From the NCBI RefSeq assembly GCF_014196195.1, contig NZ_JACIDF010000011.1, forward strand, positions 1-64,000: DNA of 64,000 bases, in the 5' to 3' direction. The stretch is from Anoxybacteroides rupiense (GTDB taxonomy: Bacteria > Bacillota > Bacilli > Bacillales > Anoxybacillaceae). The position numbers and the translations under genes were made by a program. Numbering within the stretch: the stretch's first letter is position 1; every line of letters starts with the position of its first letter. Shown here one piece after another: positions 55,466-64,000 of the stretch. The notes beneath the pieces were generated by a model that saw only the letters and a program-made list of their open reading frames with translations, searched no databases and was not told the origin of the DNA.

Positions 55466-56452
55466 ATGAAGAGAAACTATCTTTATCTAGGTCTGATAGC
55501 TCTACTTATTTTAGTATTAAGCGCTTGCGGCGCGAAAGAATCATCAGCGCCTGAAAAATCGGGGGATCGCTCGAATAAAAAACAAGAAACACAAGCAGAT
55601 CCAAATGAAAAGCATACGATTCATTATCTTGGAAAAGATTACACAGTTCCGGTCAAAACGGATAAAATCGTTATCACTGGAAGCATGGAAACCATGGAAG
55701 ATGCGCTTGTGTTAGGAGTAAAGCCGCTTGGGGGCATTACGGTTGGCGGCAAGTTCCCAGAAATGTTTAAGGACATTACAGGCTCTACTGTCTCTATCGG
55801 TGAGAAAGCGCAGCCTAATATTGAGGAAATTTTAAAATTAAAACCAGACGTTATTTTCTCGACGACAAAATTCCCGCCAGATGTTGCACAAAAACTGGAA
55901 AAAATAACAACAACGATCCCGGTTTCTCACATCTCAACAGATTGGGAAGCGAATTTGCGTGTGTTGGCAGAAGTTACTGGAACACAAGACAAAGCTGATG
56001 AAGTATTAAACCAATATAAAAAAGACTTAGAAGAAGCGAAAGCGAAGCTAGGAGACAAGCTAAAAGATAAAAAGGTCGTGGCGGTTCGCATTCGCAGCGG
56101 AAATATTATGATCTATCCGCCAGATGTATTTTTCAATCCTTCGCTATATACGGATTTAGGACTGACCGTACCTCAAGAAATTCAAAATGCGAAAGCCCAG
56201 GAAATGATTTCTTTAGAGAAATTTAGCGAAATGAATCCGGACTATATTTTTGTGCAATTCTCAGAAGATGAAAATAAAAACAATCCTAAAGCACTTGAAG
56301 AGCTGCAAAACAATCCAATTTGGAAAAGCATCAATGCTGTGAAAAATGATAAAGTGTTCGTCAACGTTGTCGACCCGCTTGCACAAGGCGGCACAGCGTG
56401 GAGCAAAATCAATTTCTTGAAAGCAGCTGTGGAGAAGCTCGGCAACGAATAA
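55466..56452 (+). CDS. feuA: Ferric-bacillibactin-binding lipoprotein FeuA
   Basis: This 328-residue solute-binding lipoprotein has the signal MKRNYLYLGLIALLILVLSAC with lipidated Cys21, a short polar linker, and a class III (FecB/BtuF-like) binding fold: LKLKPDVIFSTTKFP, the long helix DEVLNQYKKDLEEAKAKL and the C-terminal VFVNVVDPLAQGGTAW. It captures the ferric catechol complex for FeuB/FeuC. ATG 55466 gives a proper signal peptide; an ATG at 55442 would contain the ribosome site. It is the first gene of the uptake operon. Confidence 0.92.
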   Translation: MKRNYLYLGLIALLILVLSACGAKESSAPEKSGDRSNKKQETQADPNEKHTIHYLGKDYTVPVKTDKIVITGSMETMEDALVLGVKPLGGITVGGKFPEMFKDITGSTVSIGEKAQPNIEEILKLKPDVIFSTTKFPPDVAQKLEKITTTIPVSHISTDWEANLRVLAEVTGTQDKADEVLNQYKKDLEEAKAKLGDKLKDKKVVAVRIRSGNIMIYPPDVFFNPSLYTDLGLTVPQEIQNAKAQEMISLEKFSEMNPDYIFVQFSEDENKNNPKALEELQNNPIWKSINAVKNDKVFVNVVDPLAQGGTAWSKINFLKAAVEKLGNE

Positions 56453-56473
56453 TACAAGGCAGGTAGCGTCAAT

Positions 56474-57481
56474 ATGCAATTAAGAATTTCTCCGTCAGCC
56501 CTGATTTTATGGCTTTCACCGGTTGCGATGGTGTTTATCATCATCGCATCTATTTTGTATGGGGCCAAAAATATAGATGCGTGGACTGTTTGGAAAGCGA
56601 TAGTTGATTTTGACCCGAATAATGTGAATCATCAAATTGTCAGGCATTCCAGACTGCCAAGAGTGATCGGTGCTCTTTTGATTGGTGCATTCCTTGCGAT
56701 TTCAGGAGCGATTATGCAAGGGATGACAAGGAACTATTTAGCGTCTCCCTCCATTATGGGGGTTTCAGATGGTTCGGTTTTTGCGATTACACTTTGCATG
56801 ATTATTCAGCCGGGCGCTTCTTCGCTTGAGATGATCATGTACTCGTTGGTTGGTTCAGCTGTTGCCGTAGGCTTCGTGTTCTGGATGGCCTCCGTCCTGC
56901 CCAATGGAATGTCGCCTGTTCGAATGGCGATTATTGGAACGATTATCGGAACATTTTTGAGCAGCATATCAGCCGCTCTCTCTTCTTATTTTCAAGTTTC
57001 ACAGGATGTGAGCTTTTGGTACAATGCCCGGCTGCATCAAATGGACCCTCATTTAATTAAATTGGCAGTGCCCTTTGCCATTGTTGGCCTTGCTATTGCC
57101 ATCATAATCTCTAAATCGATTACTATTTTGTCGTTGGGAGAGGAAATATCGGTCAGCTTAGGTCAGAAAACGATGGTGATCAAGGCCTTGGCGATCGCCA
57201 GCGTGGTTATCTTGACAGGCATTTCGGTTGCTTTGGCTGGCAATATCGGTTTCGTTGGTTTAATTATTCCTCATATGACAAGGTTTTTAGTAGGAGTTGA
57301 TTATCGCCGAATTATTCCTTGTGCCGGTGCTCTTGGGGCGATCTTTTTGGCGCTTTCCGATATTTTAAGCCGATTTTTGAATTATCCGTTTGAAACACCG
57401 ATCGGGGTCGTTACAGCTTTGATTGGTGTGCCTTTCTTCCTCTATTTAATTTATACGAGAGGGGGAGGAAAGGATGCTTAA
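56474..57481 (+). CDS. feuB: Iron-siderophore permease FeuB
   Basis: This 335-residue FecCD/BtuC-family permease has about ten spans. Landmarks: RHSRLPRVIGALLIGAFLA, SGAIMQGMTRNYLASPSIMG, and GNIGFVGLIIPHMTRFLVGV, the loop that contacts the ATPase. It overlaps feuC by 8 bases. As in B. subtilis no ATPase is encoded in the operon; there the shared ATPase YusV serves. Confidence 0.93.
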   Translation: MQLRISPSALILWLSPVAMVFIIIASILYGAKNIDAWTVWKAIVDFDPNNVNHQIVRHSRLPRVIGALLIGAFLAISGAIMQGMTRNYLASPSIMGVSDGSVFAITLCMIIQPGASSLEMIMYSLVGSAVAVGFVFWMASVLPNGMSPVRMAIIGTIIGTFLSSISAALSSYFQVSQDVSFWYNARLHQMDPHLIKLAVPFAIVGLAIAIIISKSITILSLGEEISVSLGQKTMVIKALAIASVVILTGISVALAGNIGFVGLIIPHMTRFLVGVDYRRIIPCAGALGAIFLALSDILSRFLNYPFETPIGVVTALIGVPFFLYLIYTRGGGKDA

Positions 57482-58499
57482 TCATTCAGCCAAGCGCTAT
57501 TGGTTGGTTTTATTTAGTAATATTGTAATTATATTGTTGGCCATTTATATTAGTCTAACAAATGGAATATTTGATATAACCGTTCAAGATGTCTTAAAAA
57601 CACTACTGCGAATTGATCCGGTTCCGGAGCATGATTTGGTGATTTTGGATTTCCGTCTGCCGCGTATTGTCATTGCTGCGTTGGTCGGTTTTGGCTTGGG
57701 AATTGCCGGAGCGACCATCCAAGGAATTAGCCGGAATGGTTTGGCTGATCCAGGAATTTTGGGCATTAATGCTGGAGCTGGAGCCATGATCGTCATTTTT
57801 ATGCTTTTCTTTGGAGGGCGCATGACAGTGGAAAGCGATTGGTTATCAATTTTAGCGATGCCGCTGTTTGGATGGGTTGGCGGATTGGGTGCCGCCCTGC
57901 TGATTTATCTATTTGCTCGACAGAATGGCCATTTAGATACGCAGCGCCTCATTCTTGTGGGAATTGCCGCGGGGTCTGGCTTTGGGGCTCTATCCTTATA
58001 TTTATCGTTAAAGATGAATCCACAGGATTTTGAAATGGCGACGGTATGGCTGGCGGGAAGCATTTGGAACGCCAATTGGCAATATATTGTTGCCATGTTG
58101 CCGTGGATCATTCTGCTGGTGCCGATTATTATAAGCAAAGCTTATATTCTCGATTTGTTCCAATTGGGGGAAGATAGTGCAAAAAGCTTAGGGGTTTCTA
58201 CTGAAAAGGAAAAAAATATATTGCTACTGACGAGTATTGGTATTGTCAGTGCGTGCGTGTCTGTGTCTGGAAACATCGGCTTTGTTGGTTTGATTGCTCC
58301 CCATATCGCCAAGCGTCTCGTCGGCATTTATCATCAGCGCGTCATCCCTATTAGCGGAACGATTGGCATGTTGCTAGTAGTGGTTTCAGACTTTATTGCT
58401 AAAACGGTTTTTGCACCTGTCGAACTGTCTGTCGGAATTGTCATCGCCATCATTGGCATTCCTTACTTCGTGTACTTGCTATTTAAAACGAAAGTGTAA
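57474..58499 (+). CDS. feuC: Iron-siderophore permease FeuC
   Basis: This 341-residue FecCD-family permease is the partner of FeuB. Landmarks: DFRLPRIVIAALVGFGLGIA, GATIQGISRNGLADPGILGI, SLGVSTEKEKNILLL and GNIGFVGLIAPHIAKRLVGI. The ATG overlaps feuB by 8 bases behind GGGGGAGGAAAGG. Confidence 0.93.
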   Translation: MLNHSAKRYWLVLFSNIVIILLAIYISLTNGIFDITVQDVLKTLLRIDPVPEHDLVILDFRLPRIVIAALVGFGLGIAGATIQGISRNGLADPGILGINAGAGAMIVIFMLFFGGRMTVESDWLSILAMPLFGWVGGLGAALLIYLFARQNGHLDTQRLILVGIAAGSGFGALSLYLSLKMNPQDFEMATVWLAGSIWNANWQYIVAMLPWIILLVPIIISKAYILDLFQLGEDSAKSLGVSTEKEKNILLLTSIGIVSACVSVSGNIGFVGLIAPHIAKRLVGIYHQRVIPISGTIGMLLVVVSDFIAKTVFAPVELSVGIVIAIIGIPYFVYLLFKTKV

Positions 58500-58543
58500 G
58501 CGAACAGGGGACATCTCGAAAACTGAAAAATGGAGGGTTGCTT

Positions 58544-59110
58544 ATGGAGCTGAGCCAATTGCTGCGAGATCGCCGTTCCGTTCATATATTTGAAGATCGT
58601 TCTGTATCACCTGAGCTTGTAATGGAGCTGCTTGATACAGCTGTTTGGGCTCCTAATCACCGTCTGACTCAGCCTTGGCGGTTTATTTTAACATATGGAG
58701 AAGGCCGTAGAAAAATTGCTGATGCCGTGCGGAAAATGAAAGAAAACAAAGAAGCGGACCCATTGAAAAGAAAGGAAATCGGCCAAAAATTTTACGATAA
58801 AATCATGTCTATTCCGATGATTTTAACGGTGTTGATGAGGGAGGACCCTAATTTGGTGGTTAGAGAAGAAGATTATGCAGCAACGAGTTGTGTGATCCAT
58901 AATTTTAGTCTGCTCGCATGGGAAAAGGGGATCGGCATGGTGTGGGAGACATATGGATGGCTGCATGATCCTATTTTTCGGAAAGCGATGGGAATTCAGC
59001 CCGGAGAGAAAGCCGTTGGCAATCTCCATATCGGCTATCCTGCAAAGATTCCACCCGCTCGGCCGCGTATTCCAGCTGCGCAATTGACCACTATTTTTAA
59101 TCAAGCATAA
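58544..59110 (+). CDS. Nitroreductase-family protein in the feu operon
   Basis: This 188-residue FMN-type nitroreductase begins MELSQLLRDRRSVHIFEDRS with VWAPNHRLTQPWRFIL, the FMN-binding Arg and Asn pattern. EDYAATSCVIHNFSLLAWEKGIG and GYPAKIPPARPR close the fold. ATG 58544 is six bases from GGAGGG; an in-frame TTG at 58538 abuts it. It lies 44 bases after feuC and directly before two esterases, so it is probably part of the iron-acquisition operon. S. aureus NtrA, a nitroreductase, supports iron release from a siderophore; a similar role here is inference. Confidence 0.85.
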   Translation: MELSQLLRDRRSVHIFEDRSVSPELVMELLDTAVWAPNHRLTQPWRFILTYGEGRRKIADAVRKMKENKEADPLKRKEIGQKFYDKIMSIPMILTVLMREDPNLVVREEDYAATSCVIHNFSLLAWEKGIGMVWETYGWLHDPIFRKAMGIQPGEKAVGNLHIGYPAKIPPARPRIPAAQLTTIFNQA

Positions 59111-59126
59111 AGCCGAGGTTCGTCGT

Positions 59127-59906
59127 ATGTTACAGGAAAGTCATATTAGGGGAACATTGATGACGGAGAGTTGGAGAGGGAGAACGCTGTTGATTTATCT
59201 TCCTCCCTCCTATGCAAAAGGCGTTAGCCGATATCCAGTTGTTTATGTTCAAGATGGAGGATATTTATTTGATCCCTTTCAAAGTGATGCTCTAGTCCAG
59301 CTTGAGCGGATGTTTGCCCACGGGGAGCTTCCGGAGCTTTTATTTGTGGGGATTGAGACAAAGAACCGATTGGATGAATATACACCGTGGCATGCGAAGG
59401 CGCTATCTGAACGGTTTGCCGATTTTGGCGGAAAGGGCTCACATTACCTCGCCTTTCTTGCCGAAGAACTTAAACCATATATAGATGCTTCCTATCAAAC
59501 AGATGGATGTCAGCGACAAACAGGCCTGGTCGGAGCTTCTCTTGGCGGTCTCATCTCGATGTATGCGGCTTATTTATATCCGCATGTATTTGGCAAAATC
59601 GGCTGTCTTTCAGGTTCATTTTGGTATGAAGGTTTTCTTCATTTCATGGAGTCACATATAGTTGCCTCCGATTTAAAGATTTATATGGACGTAGGAAGCA
59701 TAGAGGGCATTGAAAAACAAAATGTTCAACGAGAAATGGTTTCAAGAACAAAAGCAGCCTATGCGATATTAATGAATCAACAGCTAAGCAACAAGAGACT
59801 CAAATTTGTCATAGAGGAGGGGGCTCCTCATGCTCGCCCTTTTTTTATTAAACGATTTCCAAGCGCAGTGAAGTGGTTATATTCAAATACAGAAGGGGAG
59901 CAGTAG
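59127..59906 (+). CDS. Esterase, YbbA-like (putative siderophore hydrolase)
   Basis: This 259-residue alpha/beta hydrolase is of the esterase D/enterochelin-esterase group. The nucleophile Ser138 is in LVGASLGGLISMYAAY, with RYPVVYVQDGGYLFDP, VGIETKNR and a C-terminal His (GAPHAR) for the triad. B. subtilis ybbA also follows feuABC. Sixteen bases separate it from the nitroreductase. It may hydrolyse siderophore trilactones; exact substrate not proven by sequence. Confidence 0.85.
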   Translation: MLQESHIRGTLMTESWRGRTLLIYLPPSYAKGVSRYPVVYVQDGGYLFDPFQSDALVQLERMFAHGELPELLFVGIETKNRLDEYTPWHAKALSERFADFGGKGSHYLAFLAEELKPYIDASYQTDGCQRQTGLVGASLGGLISMYAAYLYPHVFGKIGCLSGSFWYEGFLHFMESHIVASDLKIYMDVGSIEGIEKQNVQREMVSRTKAAYAILMNQQLSNKRLKFVIEEGAPHARPFFIKRFPSAVKWLYSNTEGEQ

Positions 59907-59949
59907 AAGGCGGCTGATGATTCGATGAGCAAGAAAGGAGGGAGTAGGG

Positions 59950-60813
59950 TTGGATGCTAAAAAAAGTGAGTTGTTTTCTTCAGCTGTTCATACGGCAGGC
60001 GTTAGTGAGTTCACAATTCCGCGAACGAAGCAGCGTGTGATGTATTCTCACTATGGGAATCGTGAATATCGGATTTTTGTCGCTCAACCTTATGCGGATC
60101 CGCCTCCTTCGGGATTTCCGGTGATTTATGTACTTGATGCCAATTCGGTATTTGGCACGATGGTGGAAGCGATGCGCGTGCAGGCAGGACGTTCTGATCG
60201 CACAGGAGTTGTTCCTGCGGTGATTGTTGGTATTGGTTATCCAACAGAAAAGCCATTTTCTCCTGCCCGTTTTTACGATTTTACCATGTCTGTTCCGGAA
60301 AGCGAATTACCTGCTCGTCCAGATGGAACCGCATGGCCGGAAATGGGAGGAGCAGCGGCTTTTTTGGAATTTATTGAAACGGAACTGAAGCCTGAAATAG
60401 AGCGAGAATGGCCAATTGATCGGGCGAGGCAGGCCATTTTTGGCCATTCTCTCGGCGGCCTCTTTGCTCTGCAGGTGCTTTTTACGAAGCCGACTGCTTT
60501 CAGAACGTATATTGCTGGAAGCCCTTCGATTCATTGGAGCAAACAGCTATTGCTTGAAGCGGAACAACGCTTTGTTGCTCGCATCAAACAAGAAGCGCTC
60601 AACGTTGACGTACTTCTGGCGGCTGGAGAGTTGGAAAGAAGCCACAAAAGCCGAATTAACGCTCATGCTGAAGAACTGGCGGAACGCCTTTCCGCTTTAG
60701 CTGATTTGGGGGTATATGTGGAGTTTCAGGAATTTGCCGGAGAAGGGCATGTTTCGGTATTGCCAGCCCTCATCAGCCGAGCTCTACGGTTTGTATCGAG
60801 AAACAGCGTATAA
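59950..60813 (+). CDS. besA: Bacillibactin trilactone hydrolase, BesA-like
   Basis: This 287-residue alpha/beta hydrolase has nucleophile Ser167 in IFGHSLGGLFALQV, a YDFT motif in the lid region as in IroE/Fes-type esterases, and a final His in GEGHVSVLP. FPVIYVLDANSVFGTM is the family's core strand. It cleaves the trilactone of (Fe-)bacillibactin to free iron in the cytoplasm. TTG start behind AAAGGAGGGAG. In B. subtilis besA is located elsewhere, with its own Fur control; here it ends the feu operon. Confidence 0.87.
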   Translation: MDAKKSELFSSAVHTAGVSEFTIPRTKQRVMYSHYGNREYRIFVAQPYADPPPSGFPVIYVLDANSVFGTMVEAMRVQAGRSDRTGVVPAVIVGIGYPTEKPFSPARFYDFTMSVPESELPARPDGTAWPEMGGAAAFLEFIETELKPEIEREWPIDRARQAIFGHSLGGLFALQVLFTKPTAFRTYIAGSPSIHWSKQLLLEAEQRFVARIKQEALNVDVLLAAGELERSHKSRINAHAEELAERLSALADLGVYVEFQEFAGEGHVSVLPALISRALRFVSRNSV

Positions 60814-61178
60814 CGAATCGTTTCGTCCTTAGGTTGCATCAAATGTTCATCTTCACATGTTAGGCAATAAAAATATCAGTGCCATTAGAGATGGCAGACA
60901 AAAAGGGCTCGGATCGGAAGATCTGAGCCCTTATTATTATTTGAATCTCAATCGGATACAAGCTGCTTTTCTATGAGAGCCATTCTCTTATTCTTAAGTT
61001 AGGAGCGGGGGATATCAAGGTGTTATTATTGGCATCATCAGGTAAATGGTATGGTTCTAACCTTCACCCCATGAATGCCAGATCCCGTCCATTCATAAAG
61101 AATGCAAACATTCGAAGGTAAGCTTTATCCATTATCGCTGTTCATTTTTATATCATTTTCTTTAATTGGGGGATTCAT
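60814..61178. other. Intergenic between two convergent iron-uptake units
   Basis: About 365 bases. It holds the feu/besA terminator at 60901-60940. The rest shows no gene; convergent minus-strand permease genes end at 61179. Confidence 0.5.
60901..60940 (+). terminator. Terminator of the feu-besA operon
   Basis: AAGGGCTCGGATC and GATCTGAGCCCTT pair (one G-T) around GGAA, followed by ATTATTATTT. The stem is near-palindromic and could also serve the minus strand. Confidence 0.85.
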
Positions 61179-62186
61179 TTATTTCTTTAATAGCAAGTAA
61201 ATAAAATAAGGTGCGCCAATTAAAGAGACCATAATCCCGGCTGGAATGCTATTGGGATCAAAGATATTTCGGCCGATCAAATCAGCGATTAATAAAAACC
61301 ATCCGCCAAGGAGCAGCGCGATAGGAATAAATAGTTGGTTTCTCGGTCCTACTAACGCTTTTGCCATATGCGGTGCCATCAGCCCGATGAAAGAGATTCC
61401 GCCCGTCACTGAAACGGTGGAGGCGGCCAAGGCTACGGCTGCGAGAAGCAAAGAAATTCGTTCTTTTTCAACCGACATGCCGACGCCAACGGCTACCGGT
61501 TCACTTAACCCAAGCAAATTCAAGCGATTAGCTTTATATAAAGTAAAAGGAATAAGCGTGATTAACCAAGGAAGCAAGGCCAAAATAAAGGGCCAATCAT
61601 CGCCCCAAATATTCCCGGCAAGCCATTTAGCGATAAAATCGACTTTTGCCCGTTCAGCGGATGAGATTAAGACAATCATCACTCCAGAAAGCGCCATTGA
61701 ACATCCGACACCAATGAGCACGAGTTTTACTGGTTGGAGACCTGCCTCCTTTTTATATGACAACCCATAAATGAGAACCGCTGTAAACAAAGCGCCTATA
61801 AAAGCAAGGAGCGGAATCAAATACACAAAGGAATCAGCACTGACAGGAAAAAAGAGAAAGAAAATGGCTACAGCAACGCCGGCGCCGGAATTAATTCCTA
61901 AAATACCGGGATCCGCTAAATCGTTTCGTGTTACTCCTTGTAAAATCGCCCCAGATAGTGCCAACGCCATCCCCGCTAATAAGGTAATGATGATGCGAGG
62001 GAGACGGATCGAAAATAAGATAAATTCTTCTTTAAACGTTCCTTGGCCAAACAAAGTCGGAATAAGCCGATCATAAGAGAGAGAAGCATAGCCCATTCCC
62101 ATTCCAACCACGATTGTCAAGATAATGAGTGCGAGTAAAATACATATAATAATGCGCTGTTTTTTGATTAAAGCCGATTGAATCAT
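61179..62186 (-). CDS. FecCD-family iron-siderophore permease (second system, YfhA-like)
   Basis: This 335-residue permease with about ten spans is the second of a pair. Landmarks: FSIRLPRIIITLLAGMALAL, GAILQGVTRNDLADPGILGI, SVEKERISLLLAAVALAAST and GGISFIGLMAPHMAKALVGP. The ATG overlaps the upstream permease stop (ATGA). The gene order binding protein - permease - permease on the minus strand matches yfiY-yfiZ-yfhA of B. subtilis. Confidence 0.9.
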   Translation of the reverse strand: MIQSALIKKQRIIICILLALIILTIVVGMGMGYASLSYDRLIPTLFGQGTFKEEFILFSIRLPRIIITLLAGMALALSGAILQGVTRNDLADPGILGINSGAGVAVAIFFLFFPVSADSFVYLIPLLAFIGALFTAVLIYGLSYKKEAGLQPVKLVLIGVGCSMALSGVMIVLISSAERAKVDFIAKWLAGNIWGDDWPFILALLPWLITLIPFTLYKANRLNLLGLSEPVAVGVGMSVEKERISLLLAAVALAASTVSVTGGISFIGLMAPHMAKALVGPRNQLFIPIALLLGGWFLLIADLIGRNIFDPNSIPAGIMVSLIGAPYFIYLLLKK

Positions 62187-63193
62187 GAGAATGTTTTTCC
62201 TCCTTTATGCACGATGAACAGGAAGAAAGGCAATCCCATCATCGCTACAATGGCTGCCACTGGCGTTTCATATGGTGCATTGACCGTGCGCCCAAGCGTA
62301 TCAGCTAAAAGCATAAGCGTCGCTCCAACAATAGAGGACATAGGGATAATGTAACGATAATCCGTGCCGACAATCGCCCGAACGATATGAGGAACCATTA
62401 AGCCAATAAAAGTCATATTGCCGACAAGGGCGACTGAGGCGCCAGCCAGCAAAATAACAACGATGTACAAAGTCGCTTTAATTTGCGTAATTTTTTGTCC
62501 TAATCCAACGGCTACTTCTTCATTTAAACTCAAAATCGTAAGCTGCTTTGAGAGTAAAAGCGAAACAAGGATACCAAGCAAAATAAACGGAGCGATCACT
62601 TGAAGCTGTCCCCATGTTGTTCCAATCACACCGCCGGCGGTCCACATCGATACATCTTTTGATATTTTAAAATAAATCCCAATTCCTTCTGCGACCGCAT
62701 ATAGAAAAGTAGAAACAGCGGAACCGGCTAAAACAATGCGCAGTGGGGAAAAACCGCCTTTTTTGATAGTGCCAATGCCGAATACGAGGAATCCTCCGGC
62801 GGCAGCACCGATAAAGCAGGCCACCATCATACTAAAATAATTAGCCGAAGGCATAAAAGCAATGGTGATCGCCAATGCGGCATTGGCGCCAGCAGTAAGT
62901 CCAAGCAACCCCGGATCGGCTAAGGGATTTCGCGTCATTCCTTGCATAATCGCTCCAGAGGTGGATAAGGCAGCTCCTACGAACATGGCCGCCACCTCGC
63001 GGGGAAAGCGAAGCTCGCGAATAATCGAAAAGGGCTCTCCTTTGATATCAGTGGTGAGAGCGAGCCACACCTCTTTTAGCGTAGTATCTGCCGCCCCGAA
63101 GACCATGGCAGCTGAAAACATAGCGATCAATACAAATAAGGCGATTATAAGCTTGTATATAAATGGAATCGAACGATTTAAGTTCGCTTTCAT
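62183..63193 (-). CDS. FecCD-family iron-siderophore permease (second system, YfiZ-like)
   Basis: This 336-residue permease contains RELRFPREVAAMFVGAALS, GAIMQGMTRNPLADPGLLGL, GGVIGTTWGQLQVI and GNMTFIGLMVPHIVRAIVGT. The start MKANLNRS at 63193 has GAGGGA upstream; the in-frame ATG 30 bases earlier lies in the leader. It is followed with ATGA overlap by its partner. No ATPase is in the window. Confidence 0.9.
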   Translation of the reverse strand: MKANLNRSIPFIYKLIIALFVLIAMFSAAMVFGAADTTLKEVWLALTTDIKGEPFSIIRELRFPREVAAMFVGAALSTSGAIMQGMTRNPLADPGLLGLTAGANAALAITIAFMPSANYFSMMVACFIGAAAGGFLVFGIGTIKKGGFSPLRIVLAGSAVSTFLYAVAEGIGIYFKISKDVSMWTAGGVIGTTWGQLQVIAPFILLGILVSLLLSKQLTILSLNEEVAVGLGQKITQIKATLYIVVILLAGASVALVGNMTFIGLMVPHIVRAIVGTDYRYIIPMSSIVGATLMLLADTLGRTVNAPYETPVAAIVAMMGLPFFLFIVHKGGKTFS

Positions 63194-63227
63194 GTAGTTC
63201 CCTCTTTTCGTGTGTATGTACATAAAG

Positions 63228-63260
63228 GACGAGGAATTCTTGCTTTAAGAATTCCTCGTC
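63228..63260 (-). promoter_or_regulatory. Hairpin between binding-protein and permease genes
   Basis: GACGAGGAATTCTT and AAGAATTCCTCGTC form a 14-bp perfect stem with a five-base loop. On the minus strand it is followed by CTTTATG, a weak tail. It probably lowers permease expression relative to the binding protein. Confidence 0.65.
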
Positions 63261-63317
63261 TGTGCTTTACCATATACTAATGGAGTGCTCGTGATATAGA
63301 AACGGATAACGCTCTTT

Positions 63318-64000
63318 TTATTTGTCTAAAAAATGCTTAATAAAGAAATCGAGCTGATAATCCAATGTAAGTGGATCGTTAAAGTAAAATTCTCTAGCAT
63401 CTGCTTCAAATACATGATTGTTTTTGACTGCTGGAATGTTTTTATAGGTTTCTGTTTCTTGGAATGAGTTATCAGTATCTGGGTTTTTGCTAATAATTAG
63501 ATAGTCGCCAGCAAATTGAGGTAATGCCTCTAGCGATAATGCATAGTAGCCTGGCTTTAACGCTGTTTCTTCTACTTTTTTCGGCATTTTTAGTTTCATT
63601 TCTTGATACAGTATCTCAGTTCCTCTTCCCCAATTATTACCAAATACATAAATTTGTTTGTCAAAATTTTCGATGACAGAAACAGTAGCATTCTCGCCAA
63701 TTTTAGCCCGAATTTCTTCTCCGGCTTTTTGTGCGCGTTTCTTAAAGTCGTCGATCCAAGCTTTAGCTTCTTTTTCTTTATTTAAAAGTTTTCCGATTTC
63801 CAAAAATTGTGTGAGGTAATCTACTTTTCCGTATGTATACGTGACAGTAGGAGCGATTTTGCTTAGTTTATCAATATTTTTAATATTGGATAACCCAATA
63901 ATCAGATCGGGCTTTAATTCTATGATTTTCTCGATGTCTTCATCCGATACTTCCGCTACGTCTTTTAGTTTATCTTGGAAGCGGGGATTCATTTTAGACC
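63318..64000 (-). CDS. Iron-siderophore-binding lipoprotein, C-terminal part (cut by window edge)
   Basis: About 227 residues are visible; the N-terminus with signal peptide lies beyond position 64000. The frame is open to the edge, so the internal Met near 63990 is not the start. The class III binding fold is clear: IIELKPDLIIGLSNIKNIDK, the long helix with ILYQEMKLKMPKKVEE, and the end VFEADAREFYFNDPLTLDYQ. It resembles the FhuD/YfiY group that binds hydroxamate or citrate-type siderophores. It feeds the two permeases downstream. Confidence 0.85.
   Translation of the reverse strand, partial: SKMNPRFQDKLKDVAEVSDEDIEKIIELKPDLIIGLSNIKNIDKLSKIAPTVTYTYGKVDYLTQFLEIGKLLNKEKEAKAWIDDFKKRAQKAGEEIRAKIGENATVSVIENFDKQIYVFGNNWGRGTEILYQEMKLKMPKKVEETALKPGYYALSLEALPQFAGDYLIISKNPDTDNSFQETETYKNIPAVKNNHVFEADAREFYFNDPLTLDYQLDFFIKHFLDK

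Overview
The window looks like a chromosome segment of a low-GC, Gram-positive, endospore-type Bacillaceae bacterium. The evidence is the gene order tRNA cluster - rocF - sigW - rsiW - cdaA - cdaR - glmM - glmS ribozyme - glmS, frequent TTG/GTG starts behind strong AGGAGG sites, Fur boxes of the Bacillus type, and a complete bacillibactin locus. No species is claimed.

Layout. (1) 20-1150: nine intact tRNA genes plus tRNA-Thr(TGT), with an extra 5' fragment of that same tRNA carrying a foldable insert. (2) 1426-9371: conserved core, with arginase, the SigW/RsiW envelope-stress pair, the c-di-AMP cyclase and its regulator, GlmM, and glmS behind its self-cleaving ribozyme. (3) 9450-20760: an AT-rich accessory island. 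It holds a DUF4260-type membrane protein, IS fossils, and two small unfamiliar systems. The first is an MFS exporter divergent from a 23-residue peptide gene, which is followed by a stem-loop and a HEAT + SUMF1 (FGE-like) enzyme; it looks like a ribosomal-peptide locus. The second is a secreted DUF2712-like protein followed by a stem-loop, three membrane proteins, an ABC ATPase and a membrane-anchored protein. IS21 and ISL3 relics separate or flank these. (4) 20874-39478: metabolic and regulatory genes: HAD phosphatase, two GNATs, nitrilase-family hydrolase, HxlR, SH3 protein, PdaC-like deacetylase, VOC protein, WYL regulator, NfrA-like oxidoreductase, AraC regulator, MFS, isochorismatase-like protein, XRE-cupin regulator with azlCD, a carbamoylase/NCS1 permease pair, and pdxK. 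(5) 40167-60813: the catechol siderophore locus dhbACEBF - mbtH - sfp-type PPTase - btr - feuABC - nitroreductase - two esterases. Perfect Fur boxes stand before dhbA, btr and feuA. (6) 61179-64000, minus strand: a second iron-siderophore ABC importer, cut by the window edge.

How the genes work together. DhbA/C/B make 2,3-dihydroxybenzoate. DhbE loads it on the DhbB carrier domain. DhbF, whose adenylation codes read as Gly then Thr, builds and cyclises the trimer. The PPTase primes the carrier domains and the MbtH-like protein supports adenylation. FeuABC re-imports the ferric complex, Btr senses it, and the esterases (one BesA-like) and possibly the nitroreductase release iron. The most novel material is the peptide/SUMF1/MFS locus at 11349-14438 and the DUF2712/ABC operon at 15862-19839; functions there are inferred from architecture only.
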